Assembly: GCA_019136135.1 (NCBI GenBank)
Contig: JAGVUR010000193.1
Span: forward strand, 1-64,000
Origin: Verrucomicrobiota bacterium
Lineage (GTDB): Bacteria > Verrucomicrobiota > Lentisphaeria > Oligosphaerales > Oligosphaeraceae
Direction: 5' to 3'
Length of the DNA stretch: 64,000 bases
Numbering within the stretch: the stretch's first letter is position 1; every line of letters starts with the position of its first letter. The notes under the pieces are model-generated. The model saw only the letters and a list, made by a program, of their open reading frames with translations, was not told where the DNA came from and searched no databases. Positions 18,512-27,212 of this stretch are shown piece by piece. A program made the position numbers and the translations under genes.

Positions 18512-20116
18512 TTAGATTGTGTCGCCTTGCAGTGGGGAATGCTTGATCAGCTTGATCTCGGGATTTTTTTCTACGAAGTAATCGACCGCCCATTCGTCTG
18601 GGAACAGGATGACGAGCTGGTCGTCATTGTCTGTTGCCAGCCTGACATTTGATCCCAGGTACATGCCTTTGAAGTTATCCGGGGAGCTATTGAGGGGGAG
18701 CCATCTTACTTGTGTGAATGGCGAGTCTTCGAGCCTGCATTCGGCTGCGTATTCTGTTTCAAGCCTGTGCTTGACGACATCGAACTGGAGTTGTCCCACA
18801 GCTCCGAGCAGGACTGTTTTCTGTACTGTTCCGACCATTTGGAAGAACTGGATGACGCCTTCGTTAAGCAGTTGTTCAAGTCCATCCCTGAACTGCTTGA
18901 ATTTGGACGGAGCGGAGTTATGCAGGTAGCAGAAGACTTCGGGCGGGAATCTTGGGATTTCGTTGAAGACGAGATTCGGGACTTTGGTTAGCGTATCTCC
19001 GATTCTGAAGTTTCCATGGGAGACGAGTCCGACGATATCCCCCGGGTATGCGACGTCAACGGTTTCACGGTCTTGCCCGAAGAGTTTTTGCGGGTATGAG
19101 AGCCTCAATGGCTTTCCGCCTCTTGGATTTGGAACCGTCATGTCCTTTTCGAATGTTCCGGAGCAGACTCTCATGAAGGAGAGCGAATCCCGATGGTTGG
19201 GATCCATGTTGGCTTGGATCTTGAAGACAAAGGCTGAGAAGTCCTCATTTTCGACGGGTATCAGCCCGAGTGACGATTTTCTTGGCGCCGGAGGCGGTGC
19301 GTACTTGACGAAGTAGTTGAGCAGGAGCTGGACGCCGAAGTTGTTGATTGCCGAGCCGAAGAAGACTGGTGTGAGTTCGCCTGAGATGACCCGTTGGATG
19401 TCAAAGTCCTCTCCTGCCAGTGAGAGCAATTCGATCTGTTCGAGCCACTCTGCGAGGCGGTCGGGGTGCATCAGCGAGGTCAATTTCGGGTCGTCGGTAC
19501 CGGTCAGTGTTTCGGCTGCCTTGGCGGAGCCTTTTCCCAGGTTCGTGAAGACGTGGAGTGTCTTGTCCAGCCTGTCGAAGACGCCTTTGAAGTCCGGTCC
19601 ATCGCCTAGCGGCCAGGTGACCGGGAATGTGCCGATTCCAAGAACCTTCTCCAGTTCATCCAAAAGGTCGAGCGGACCGATTGCTGGACGGTCCATCTTG
19701 TTCATGAACGTGAAGATCGGAATGCCGCGCATTTTGCAGATTTCGAAGAGTTTTTTGGTTCGCTCTTCGATACCCTTGCCGGCGTCGATGACCATGATTA
19801 CTGAGTCGACGGCCGTCAGCACCCTGTAGGTATCTTCCGAGAAGTCCCGGTGCCCTGGCGTGTCAAGCAGGTTGATGACGAATCCTTCGTATTCGAATTG
19901 GAGTACTGTCGAGGTGATTGATATGCCTCTTTCCTTTTCGATTTCCATCCAATCGGAGGTTGTGTTCCGCTGGTTTTTCTTGGCTCTGACCGAACCTGCC
20001 AGTTGAAGGGCACCGCCGTAGAGGAGGAGTTTTTCTGTGAGGGTAGTCTTGCCTGCGTCAGGATGCGAGATGATTGCGAATGTCCTGCGGCGGTTGATTT
20101 CGTCTAGTCTGGTCAT
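18512..20116 (-). CDS. prfC: peptide chain release factor 3
   Basis: The 534-residue GTPase recycles RF1/RF2 after termination. The G1 loop is SHPDAGKTTL (residues 17-26). RNTTSDWMEIEKERGISITSTV is the RF3-type switch I, and DTPGHRDFSEDTYR and NKMDR are G3 and G4. The ATG at 20116 is preferred over an in-frame TTG three codons upstream. Length and order match RF3 rather than EF-G or TypA. It sits in a minus-strand run downstream of mcsA/mcsB-like genes. Confidence 0.95.
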   Translation of the reverse strand: MTRLDEINRRRTFAIISHPDAGKTTLTEKLLLYGGALQLAGSVRAKKNQRNTTSDWMEIEKERGISITSTVLQFEYEGFVINLLDTPGHRDFSEDTYRVLTAVDSVIMVIDAGKGIEERTKKLFEICKMRGIPIFTFMNKMDRPAIGPLDLLDELEKVLGIGTFPVTWPLGDGPDFKGVFDRLDKTLHVFTNLGKGSAKAAETLTGTDDPKLTSLMHPDRLAEWLEQIELLSLAGEDFDIQRVISGELTPVFFGSAINNFGVQLLLNYFVKYAPPPAPRKSSLGLIPVENEDFSAFVFKIQANMDPNHRDSLSFMRVCSGTFEKDMTVPNPRGGKPLRLSYPQKLFGQDRETVDVAYPGDIVGLVSHGNFRIGDTLTKVPNLVFNEIPRFPPEVFCYLHNSAPSKFKQFRDGLEQLLNEGVIQFFQMVGTVQKTVLLGAVGQLQFDVVKHRLETEYAAECRLEDSPFTQVRWLPLNSSPDNFKGMYLGSNVRLATDNDDQLVILFPDEWAVDYFVEKNPEIKLIKHSPLQGDTI

Positions 20117-20149
20117 AGGGGGCAATGTATGGTGATTTCGATACGTGTT

Positions 20150-21292
20150 TCAACAAAAAATTCCGAGTAGTTTTTTGACCCATGCCGCTCGTTCGACGGC
20201 ATCCCTTTCTGCGGCTGGCTTTGACCAAGACGTCCAGGTTTGGGTTTGTTCTTCAGCCAGCTCGTGGTTTGCTCCCCTTGCGATGATGGCGAAGGCTTCT
20301 TTTCTGGCTTCATGGGGGGCGAATCCGATTTCTGACGCGAACCACATTGTCGAGGCAAGGTGCAGCGCTTCTTCCCTTTCCATTTTGTATGCGTACTTGA
20401 TGACTCCCTTGGCTCGTCCGATATAGTCTTTCAGTTCGCTTTGTCCCGGGTCATTGAGGAGGACTCGCCTTGTTTCGAATTCATGGTGTTCTAGTTTTTT
20501 CGCGAAGGAATCAAGTCTTTCCGCCAGTTGCCTTGGGTGTTTTGAGCGTCCGTTTCTGGTTTTGACGCATGTGAGCGCATTGGCGACTGGTTCTCGTTCT
20601 TCCGCGATCACGTCAAAAGTCAGGTCGAAGGTATCCGCGGCTTTCAGGATTTGGTTTGTCCTGCGTTTGATGCAGAGTGCCGGCGTATGGAGCCTGACCA
20701 TCATTTTCAGGCCGTTTCCAATCTGGTCCCAATTGGTTGTGACGTAGCCTAGGTCGTCGTCGTAGAGCGAGAATTGTTCGAGTTTTGTTTTGCTGATCTT
20801 TGCGATGAGGTTTTCGAGGACTTCCCTCACCGTTGCATTGTTTCGTTGTGCGATGATATCTACATGGTTGTTGACGTTGATGAGGAACGAAAGGGTTTCG
20901 TCATCGAGGAAAACAGCATCCTGGTCATTGCGGTCGAGGCTGGATTGGTCGAGGAATTCCTGGATGATATCGCCTCTTGCCCGGAGTGCTTGCAATTGCT
21001 TTTTGGGGACAGATGTCCTCAAGTGCCTTTTCAAAGCTTTTTCGCCCAAGAGTTCATCTCTGATTTGCCTGGCGATTTTCCGTGTTTTCTCGTCGTTTGC
21101 GTTCCTGTAGAAGTTTTTGTTCGATGGGAGTTCGAAATCGATAAAGTTCCGCGAGAGGATCACCGATGACGAGAGTATGACGTGCGGCTGGAGGGTATCT
21201 GCATTAGGGAGGCTGGGCGGCAACGTATTGGTCAGCAGCGAAAGGAGGGTTCCTTTTTTGGATTCCTGTCTTTGATCGTTGTCACTGCTCAT
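20150..21292 (-). CDS. mcsB: McsB-like ATP:guanido phosphotransferase homologue, probably inactive
   Basis: The 380-residue protein aligns along the McsB fold: VILSSSVILSRNF (residues 38-50) corresponds to the usual SSRVRLARN, LGYVTTNWDQIGNG (181-194) to the CPTNxGTG block, LHTPAL to HLPAL, and YIGRAKGVIKYAYKM to the C-terminal IGRSxGIL segment. Key residues are lost: the CPTN cysteine is Val184, and the first two arginines of SSRxRLARN are Ser43 and Ile45. The start at 21292 has GGAGGTG and overlaps the mcsA end by 11 bases, so the two are coupled. It is probably a structural partner, not a protein-arginine kinase. Confidence 0.8.
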   Translation of the reverse strand: MSSDNDQRQESKKGTLLSLLTNTLPPSLPNADTLQPHVILSSSVILSRNFIDFELPSNKNFYRNANDEKTRKIARQIRDELLGEKALKRHLRTSVPKKQLQALRARGDIIQEFLDQSSLDRNDQDAVFLDDETLSFLINVNNHVDIIAQRNNATVREVLENLIAKISKTKLEQFSLYDDDLGYVTTNWDQIGNGLKMMVRLHTPALCIKRRTNQILKAADTFDLTFDVIAEEREPVANALTCVKTRNGRSKHPRQLAERLDSFAKKLEHHEFETRRVLLNDPGQSELKDYIGRAKGVIKYAYKMEREEALHLASTMWFASEIGFAPHEARKEAFAIIARGANHELAEEQTQTWTSWSKPAAERDAVERAAWVKKLLGIFC

Positions 21293-21899
21293 TATCCACC
21301 TCCGTGTCAAAATCGAATTCTGCAATCAGGTCGCGAATCCTCGCCGCCCTGTCGTAGTTTTCGGCTTGTACTGCGGCTTCCAGTTCCTTTTTGAGTCTTT
21401 CGACTTCATTTTGCGCGTCCTGGATGTAGGCATTGTAGTCGTCAGGCTTGAAGCCATCGGCGAGTGGCGCGAGCCGGAAGGAGTCGGTTCCGTCTTCCTG
21501 CCTGTCGATGTCATTCCATAGTTCTGTGTCTTCGGGTGTCAGTGCCGCGAGCAGGTTTTCCTTGAAATCGATGATGCACTGCGGGCATGAGATCGTTTTG
21601 ATTCCCGCGATTTCCGTGAAATACTTGTTGCATCCTGAGCATGTTATGATTGTGTTGTTGCTCGTTCCCGAGAGTTTTTTGATTTCCGCAGGGAGCGGGA
21701 GTGCGTCAAGCGCATTGCAATTGATTGCGGCTTCCATGAATTTCCTAGTCATTTCTGCCATTTGAGGGTATTTTTCCAGGAATTCCCTGTTTTGCTCCAA
21801 CAGGCAATCCATGCAGATATTTAGTCCTTCCCCGTCTGGAATTCCGAAATTGTTGAGATTGATTATCGCTTGGTTTTTCTGGCAAATGTCACATAGCAT
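21282..21899 (-). CDS. mcsA: McsA-like zinc-finger protein with UVR motif
   Basis: The 205-residue protein has two CxxC pairs near the N terminus (Cys3/Cys6, Cys29/Cys32), two more at Cys87/Cys90 and Cys105/Cys108, and a C-terminal UvrB/UvrC (UVR) helix pair, VERLKKELEAAVQAENYDRAARIRDLI. This is the McsA layout. In Firmicutes McsA activates the arginine kinase McsB in ClpC-dependent proteolysis. Here it precedes and overlaps an McsB homologue, supporting the pairing. No clpC or ctsR gene is in the window. Confidence 0.88.
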   Translation of the reverse strand: MLCDICQKNQAIINLNNFGIPDGEGLNICMDCLLEQNREFLEKYPQMAEMTRKFMEAAINCNALDALPLPAEIKKLSGTSNNTIITCSGCNKYFTEIAGIKTISCPQCIIDFKENLLAALTPEDTELWNDIDRQEDGTDSFRLAPLADGFKPDDYNAYIQDAQNEVERLKKELEAAVQAENYDRAARIRDLIAEFDFDTEVDNEQ

Positions 21900-21952
21900 A
21901 GTTTATACTCTCCTTGTTCATTCAACTCACGCGCAAAGACGTGCCGCCTGAA

Positions 21953-22879
21953 TCATCGCTTCTCCTCCAGGCGCTTGCGTTTCAGTTCCGCGAATTTTGT
22001 CTTGTCCCATCGTCTTGCCACCTGTTTCAAGATGATGCTTGTTTCTCCCTCGATTTTCGCTTGTTTCCAGTCGAGTTCGTTTCCGTAGGCATTCACCAGC
22101 GCTTTGACGCAATGTTCGACTGGATTTTCGGCGAGGAGGTAGAGGTTGAATGAGAATTGTGCAAGGTTTCGCCGTTTGAGGAAGAACGGCATGTTGATTC
22201 GATGGAACTTCGTCCTGTCGTTGTCAAGGTAGACCATCGCATTGTTTTTTTCGTCGGGACAGATGTTTCTAGGCAGGTAGTCCCCATGTATGAATCCATC
22301 CCGGTGGAGCATGGCGAGCTTTTTCCCGCAGAATTCCATCAATTCGAGTTTTTGACTGTCGTTTGCCTTGTAGAAGATATCTTCTGCAGTATCGAGTTCG
22401 ACTTCTTGCGCGATGAAGATTTCGTGCGGGTATCCGAGTTCCATTCTTTTCCTGGCTCCGAGGATCGGGGTTGGCGCCAGGTGTCCGAGCGAGATCATCT
22501 TTGCGGTTGTATTGAGGATCCTCAACGCCCTGGATGGATTCAATGTCCACTTGATCTTCGGGAATATCTCGCGTTTTTTGATCACTCCATCGTTTTGTGC
22601 CTTCATGTACTTTGTGTAGACGATTCCGGCTGTCGTGCTTGCCTTAAGGATGATTCTGCACGGCACGTCCTTCAGGGATTCCTGGTCTTTCCTTGTCATC
22701 CATTCGTCAATGCTTCGGATATCAAGGATGTCCACCCATTCGTTATTCACGAGTCCCCGCCAGCCGTCGTCAGATACGAAGGCTTTGAAGTTCAGGTTTG
22801 TCGTGGAATTTTTCGAATGAGATTCAGGATGTCTTGGATCGGGCGTCATAAATCTAGTTGCTTTCTTTGCGAAGGTCAT
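21953..22879 (-). CDS. lipopolysaccharide kinase-like (Kdo/WaaP/InaA type) protein
   Basis: The 308-residue protein has a compact kinase fold. LKASTTAGIVYTKYMK (about 78-93) holds the likely ATP-binding Lys, GFIHGDYLPRNI (195-206) the catalytic Asp200 and Asn205, and MVYLDNDRTKF (215-225) the metal-binding Asp pair. That combination (HGDxxxxN, D-x-D) is characteristic of Kdo kinase/WaaP proteins that phosphorylate the LPS core. It heads the mcsA-mcsB-prfC-rsmG run. No Shine-Dalgarno site is obvious. The precise substrate is inferred. Confidence 0.75.
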   Translation of the reverse strand: MTFAKKATRFMTPDPRHPESHSKNSTTNLNFKAFVSDDGWRGLVNNEWVDILDIRSIDEWMTRKDQESLKDVPCRIILKASTTAGIVYTKYMKAQNDGVIKKREIFPKIKWTLNPSRALRILNTTAKMISLGHLAPTPILGARKRMELGYPHEIFIAQEVELDTAEDIFYKANDSQKLELMEFCGKKLAMLHRDGFIHGDYLPRNICPDEKNNAMVYLDNDRTKFHRINMPFFLKRRNLAQFSFNLYLLAENPVEHCVKALVNAYGNELDWKQAKIEGETSIILKQVARRWDKTKFAELKRKRLEEKR

Positions 22880-22894
22880 TGGATGAAGTATAAT
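22867..22894 (+). promoter_or_regulatory. promoter candidate for the DUF4838 gene
   Basis: A -35-like TTGCGA (22867-22872) and a perfect -10 TATAAT (22889-22894) are 16 bases apart. They lie about 85 bases before the ATG at 22979. The site overlaps the start codon region of the divergent LPS-kinase-like gene, so the two transcription units may interfere. Confidence 0.55.
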
Positions 22895-22978
22895 ATAAGG
22901 GAAAAGTCGCGTGTTGCCACTGGCGAGGCGCGTAAGAATTGTAGTTCGTTGTCATTTGTTGAGTAGGAGAAGTGCCTG

Positions 22979-23926
22979 ATGTTCAGAAAAGGGGTTGTCG
23001 TCACTCCTGAGGATTTCGAAGGGGTTGATTGGATTGGCAAATGTGCGGAATTGGGATTGAACACGTTGGGGATTCATTCTGGTGGCGGTGCTGGTCACGA
23101 CGTCCTTTCAAAGCTTGGGCGTTATTCGGAGGAAAGCTTCCGTTCCGAAGCTTTGGCGTCGGGTATTGACATCGAGTACGAATGCCATGCTCCTCACGAA
23201 TTGTTGCCTCGTTCGCTGTTTTCCGAGCATCCCGAATACTTTCCGTATTCGTGGCATACTGGCGTGCGGATTGAGAGCGGGAATTGGTGCTCAGGGAACG
23301 CATTGCCGTTGGTTGGTCGCAATGGTGGAGCCTTGGGGCGTCGCTTGTCTCCGACGACTCATCGTCATTTCTACTGGGGCGAGGATCGTCGCGGCACCTG
23401 GTGCCATTGCGAAACATGCTCCAAGTTGAGCGCGTCGGACCAGAGCTTGCTTGCCGTCAATGCGATTGCCCGTGATTTGGCGGCGACGGATCCCAAGTCA
23501 CAGGTCGGCTTCCTTGCGTATTCCGAGGCATTGGAAGCGCCTGAGGCGGTCAAGCCCGAACCCAACGTCATCCTGGAGTTCGCCCCGATGCATCGCTGCT
23601 ATCGTCATGCCATCAACGATCCCGACTGCGCGATCAACCGTGTTAGCTGGCGTCAATTGCACGACCAACTTCGGGTTTTCGATGCTGCTCGTGCCCATGT
23701 ATTGGAGTACTGGCTTGACAGTTCCTGGGCTAGCGGCTGGAAGAAGCCCGCGAAGCGTCCTGCTTGGTTTGACCGCATGTTGGTGGAACGTGACATCAAT
23801 GCGTATGCCTCCCTTGGGATTCGCAGCGTAACCACATTTGCGGTGTTCATGGACGGTGCCTATTTCGAAGCGTTTGGCGACCGCGAACTTCGCGAATACG
23901 CCGAAATCCTGTCCGCCCTGGATTGA
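22979..23926 (+). CDS. DUF4838-like glycosidase-related protein
   Basis: The 315-residue protein has the DUF4838 pattern: an N-terminal TIM-barrel start (GVVVTPEDFEGVDWIGKCAELGLNTLGIH), SEHPEYFPYSW near residue 82, WCHCETCSKLS near 141, and VILEFAPMHRCYRHAI near 197. Relatives are alpha-glucuronidase-like enzymes or exported glycan-binding proteins, but this one is short and has no signal peptide. TAGGAGAAG precedes the ATG. It is followed 17 bases later by a phosphoesterase/TIM-barrel fusion, suggesting a joint cytoplasmic sugar pathway. The reaction is unknown. Confidence 0.65.
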   Translation: MFRKGVVVTPEDFEGVDWIGKCAELGLNTLGIHSGGGAGHDVLSKLGRYSEESFRSEALASGIDIEYECHAPHELLPRSLFSEHPEYFPYSWHTGVRIESGNWCSGNALPLVGRNGGALGRRLSPTTHRHFYWGEDRRGTWCHCETCSKLSASDQSLLAVNAIARDLAATDPKSQVGFLAYSEALEAPEAVKPEPNVILEFAPMHRCYRHAINDPDCAINRVSWRQLHDQLRVFDAARAHVLEYWLDSSWASGWKKPAKRPAWFDRMLVERDINAYASLGIRSVTTFAVFMDGAYFEAFGDRELREYAEILSALD

Positions 23927-23943
23927 CATTCTCAAGGACGAAT

Positions 23944-25473
23944 ATGATGGACAAAAACGTAAGGAAAGTCGCCGTCTTGGCAGACATGCATTTGCCCGAG
24001 CGCGAAGATACGGTCAAGGAGGCTGTGTTTGACTGGGCTTTGGCTGAGGCGGTGCGTCAACATGTCGACTTGCTGCTTGGCGCCGGCGATATGACGAGCC
24101 TCGGTACCCTTGGCGCTGCCAAAAGGTTGATTTCGAAGATGGCCGCGACAGGTATCCCGTTCCTCAATGCCCCCGGCAACGCGGAGAGGAGAACGGCGCA
24201 TTGCAGAAGTGACGTTGCGGCATTGTTCAATCCAAATACACGGCGGGGAAATGTCATCGTTCTGGACAACGCCAGGCAAAAACTGGCCGATGAAAGCAAG
24301 GATTTCCTGCGGAAGCTCGCTGCGTCAAACGCCAGGGATTTGCTGGCAGTGACCCATTGCCCCTTGACGACAATGACCGTAGATGAACAGATCTGGTTTG
24401 ACAAGTTCGTCATAGACGGCGTCATTTCATGCCTGGTCTGTGGACACAAGCATCAAGACTACTCAGACAAGCACTATCAGGTGGTTCGCGGACTTGATCC
24501 TGACAAGGCAATCGGAGGACCGCCAGCATTGGTCATCATGGAATGGATTGACAACGATTGGAAACGCCGGGACATCACGTGTCCGCTGGCGACCCCGACA
24601 GATTGGCCGCTTGAAAACAGGCAGGAATTCCTGGATCATCTGGGCATTTCCATATCGGGCAATCCACAGGAAGACATCGTCAGGGCGACTGAACTCAATG
24701 TGCCTTGCATCGAATTGAGGTATGGGGAGGGGTTGTTGTCGATGGCTGATCAACTCGCAAAACCACTGGAAAACTGGCGAAACGCAGGCGGCAAAACCCT
24801 GTCGCTGCACCTTCCGGTAATCTCTCCTGACGAATCCTGGACTGGCTTTTTAGGCGAATCCCAGCTGTTGGATGCAACGAGATTGGCTGTGACTCTTGGG
24901 TGCGATGCTGCGACGGTTCACGTGCCCAGCACCCATCCCATCGGCAAGATGTTGGGCGAGTATCGCAGTCGTCTTCTGGAAGCCACGAGTGCCTGCTTGC
25001 GTCCCTTGGTAGAGGCAGGGATTACCATCAGCGTCGAGAACATGCATTTGCGACGTGACGAGAAGATTGATTCGATGCGCGGCTACGGTTATATGCCTGA
25101 GGAATGCGTCAGTTGGATCGAATCCCTTCGCGAAATTCTTGCCTACGACAAAATTGGTTTCCTGCTGGATATCGGGCACGCACGCAACAACGGATGGTTT
25201 GCCAGTCGATATAATTTAAGCGAATGGTATGCGGAGATGGGCGGTATGTTGACGGGGTGCCATCTTCATCAAGTCGCTTTGTTGCCCAGTGGGAAGACCG
25301 CCAACCACAGTCCATTGAAGGAACTCTACGGGCAGTACATTTCATTGAGTTCGTTCCTGATGGCTTGGCGTAGCGGACAACTCAACCACGTTCCGTTGTA
25401 CTTGGAAATTCGCGGAGAATCCAGCATCGAGAGCCTGATAGAACTGAGAAGAATTATGAATTATGAATGCTGA
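23944..25473 (+). CDS. metallophosphoesterase fused to sugar isomerase/epimerase-like TIM barrel
   Basis: The start at 23944 (or 23947) follows AAGGA at 23934. Residues about 8-200 are a calcineurin-like phosphoesterase: AVLADMHLPE, LLGAGDMTSLG, PGNAER (His of GNHE replaced by Ala), VTHCPL and CGHKHQDY. After a linker, residues about 225-505 form an AP_endonuc_2-type barrel with ISVENMHLRR (Glu ligand), LLDIGHARNNG (Asp/His ligands) and GCHLHQV. The fusion could dephosphorylate and isomerise one sugar-phosphate substrate. The last codons run into a heptamer repeat that supplies the stop codon. Confidence 0.78.
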   Translation: MMDKNVRKVAVLADMHLPEREDTVKEAVFDWALAEAVRQHVDLLLGAGDMTSLGTLGAAKRLISKMAATGIPFLNAPGNAERRTAHCRSDVAALFNPNTRRGNVIVLDNARQKLADESKDFLRKLAASNARDLLAVTHCPLTTMTVDEQIWFDKFVIDGVISCLVCGHKHQDYSDKHYQVVRGLDPDKAIGGPPALVIMEWIDNDWKRRDITCPLATPTDWPLENRQEFLDHLGISISGNPQEDIVRATELNVPCIELRYGEGLLSMADQLAKPLENWRNAGGKTLSLHLPVISPDESWTGFLGESQLLDATRLAVTLGCDAATVHVPSTHPIGKMLGEYRSRLLEATSACLRPLVEAGITISVENMHLRRDEKIDSMRGYGYMPEECVSWIESLREILAYDKIGFLLDIGHARNNGWFASRYNLSEWYAEMGGMLTGCHLHQVALLPSGKTANHSPLKELYGQYISLSSFLMAWRSGQLNHVPLYLEIRGESSIESLIELRRIMNYEC

Positions 25474-25542
25474 ATGCGGAATGCGGAATGCGGAATGCGG
25501 AATGCGGAATGCGGAATGCGGAATGCGGAATGCGGAATGCGG
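25466..25542. repeat. heptanucleotide tandem array, AATGCGG x10
   Basis: Ten perfect copies of AATGCGG fill 25473-25542. One variant copy, AATGCTG, stands at 25466-25472, and a GAATTATGAATTATG run lies just before. The array separates the 3' ends of the convergent phosphoesterase-fusion gene and ribF. The stop codon of the former lies at the junction of the variant copy and the first perfect copy. Confidence 0.95.
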
Positions 25543-25553
25543 GTGTGCCAGGC

Positions 25554-26489
25554 TCAGGCTGTGGTCAGGAGTTGCCTTGCCTTTTGGATATCCGCCTGGA
25601 TTTGGGCTTGCAGTTCCTGCGGAGACTTAAATTTTCTCGAAGGCCTGATGTGTTCGATGAATTGGATGGCGAGTTCCTGACCGTAGATGTCCTCGTTGAA
25701 ATCAAAGAGATGGAGTTCGACGATGATTTCCGGTTTGCTGTCATCCCTGATTGTTGGTGCATCGCCGACGTATGCGATGCCGTCCAGCGACTTGTCTCCG
25801 TCAAGTTTTCCTCGTGCTGCGTAGACTCCGAAAGGCGGAAGGATTCTGTTGTTGACATTGATGTTCGCCGTTGGATAGTCGAGTAGCGTGGAGCCGATGC
25901 GATGCCCGTGGATGACAGTGCCCAGGATGTCAAAAGGACGTCCGAGCAATCTTGCTGCCAGGGTCATGTCTCCTTCGGCAATGGCGTTGCGGACTCTTGT
26001 CGAAGAGACCGGCTGTCCATCCAGGAGGACGCTGGGAACAATGGTGGTTTGGATGCCATGGGGAGAACAGATATCCTGAAGTGTCTGCGGCGTCCCTGAA
26101 TTCTTGTATCCGAAGCGCCAGTTTTGTCCGACGCAGAAGGCCTTGAATGTCGCCTTTGCATTCCAGAAGTAGGTTTCGATGAATTGGCTGGGATTGAGTT
26201 TTGCCAGTTCTTCGGTGAATGGGAATTGGATAAGGTTCTGGATTTTCGCCTGGTTCAGGAGTCGGATGTTGTGTTGTGGCGTGCAGATTGCCTTGGGTTC
26301 TGAACCTGGTGCGACGATTGACTTGGGGTGTGGCGAGAAGAAGAGGACGGCAGGTTGTGCGTCGTGCTCTTTGGCGAGTCGCGTGAGCTGCCTGAAGATT
26401 TCTTGGTGTCCGATGTGGACTCCGTCGAATACTCCCAGCGAGATCACCCAGTTTCCTGTTGGGAGTTCTGATGGGAAGTTGACGATCAT
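25554..26489 (-). CDS. ribF: bifunctional riboflavin kinase / FAD synthetase
   Basis: The 311-residue protein has the N-terminal nucleotidyltransferase motif GVFDGVHIGH (residues 19-28), SSTRVRNAIAEGDM near 167, and a C-terminal riboflavin kinase domain with GHRIGSTLLDYPTANI near 194 and GVYAARG. It converts riboflavin to FMN and then FAD. The ATG overlaps the truB stop by four bases (ATGA), so translation is coupled. Its end lies just beyond the heptamer array. Confidence 0.95.
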   Translation of the reverse strand: MIVNFPSELPTGNWVISLGVFDGVHIGHQEIFRQLTRLAKEHDAQPAVLFFSPHPKSIVAPGSEPKAICTPQHNIRLLNQAKIQNLIQFPFTEELAKLNPSQFIETYFWNAKATFKAFCVGQNWRFGYKNSGTPQTLQDICSPHGIQTTIVPSVLLDGQPVSSTRVRNAIAEGDMTLAARLLGRPFDILGTVIHGHRIGSTLLDYPTANINVNNRILPPFGVYAARGKLDGDKSLDGIAYVGDAPTIRDDSKPEIIVELHLFDFNEDIYGQELAIQFIEHIRPSRKFKSPQELQAQIQADIQKARQLLTTA

Positions 26490-27199
26490 AGTGAAATAGA
26501 CTCGATTGGAAGCAGGTTTTGCTGGAGTTCCGGGAGTTCCCAGGACTTGATTTGTTCGATGCCAACAGCGTTTTCCAAGGTGAAATCACCTGATTGAGTA
26601 CGCCTCAGTTCCGCCATCATGGCACCGCATCCAAGTTTGCGTCCGAAATCTGCGCAGATTGTCCTGACGTATGTTCCCTTTGTGCATTTGAGGGTGAAGA
26701 TGACATCAGGCAGTTCGATGCTGTTGATTTCAAAGGAGGAGATGGTGATTTCACGTGGCTTTCGTTCGACGGTTTGTCCCTTCCTAGCCAGCTTGTAGAG
26801 CGGTTGTCCGTTTTGCTTGATTGCCGAGACCATCGGAGGGACTTGCTCCTGGGTGCCAAGGAACGTTTTTGCCGTGTCGTTGATTTGCTGTTCTGTGATG
26901 GTGTCAAAGGTCGCCGTTGCGATAACGTTTCCGGTTCTATCCTCGCTGTCGGTTTCAGTTCCCAGCCTCATGGTAGCCAGGTATGTCTTGTCCTGCCCCA
27001 TCAGGTGGTCCTGCAGCTTTGTCGCCTTTCCTATCAGGATGACGAGCAAGCCTGTTGCGATGGGGTCGAGTGTTCCGCAGTGTCCGACCTTGTTGAGATT
27101 GAAGCGTCTTTTGACGCAATTGACCACGTCGTAGCTAGTCCAGTCCATGGGCTTGTCCACGACGAGAATTCCGTCAATCTTGTTTGGTGGTTGCCTCAT
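26486..27199 (-). CDS. truB: tRNA pseudouridine(55) synthase
   Basis: The 237-residue protein shows IDGILVVDKPMDWTSYDVV (about 8-26) and GHCGTLDPIATGLL with catalytic Asp45, followed by KTYLATMRLGTETDSED. It makes pseudouridine 55 in the tRNA T loop. I prefer the ATG at 27199, 13 bases after the rbfA stop. An in-frame GTG at 27262 would add 21 unconserved residues and overlap rbfA by 50 bases. Neither start has a strong ribosome-binding site. Confidence 0.94.
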   Translation of the reverse strand: MRQPPNKIDGILVVDKPMDWTSYDVVNCVKRRFNLNKVGHCGTLDPIATGLLVILIGKATKLQDHLMGQDKTYLATMRLGTETDSEDRTGNVIATATFDTITEQQINDTAKTFLGTQEQVPPMVSAIKQNGQPLYKLARKGQTVERKPREITISSFEINSIELPDVIFTLKCTKGTYVRTICADFGRKLGCGAMMAELRRTQSGDFTLENAVGIEQIKSWELPELQQNLLPIESISL

Positions 27200-27212
27200 T
27201 GCGCTAACGAAG

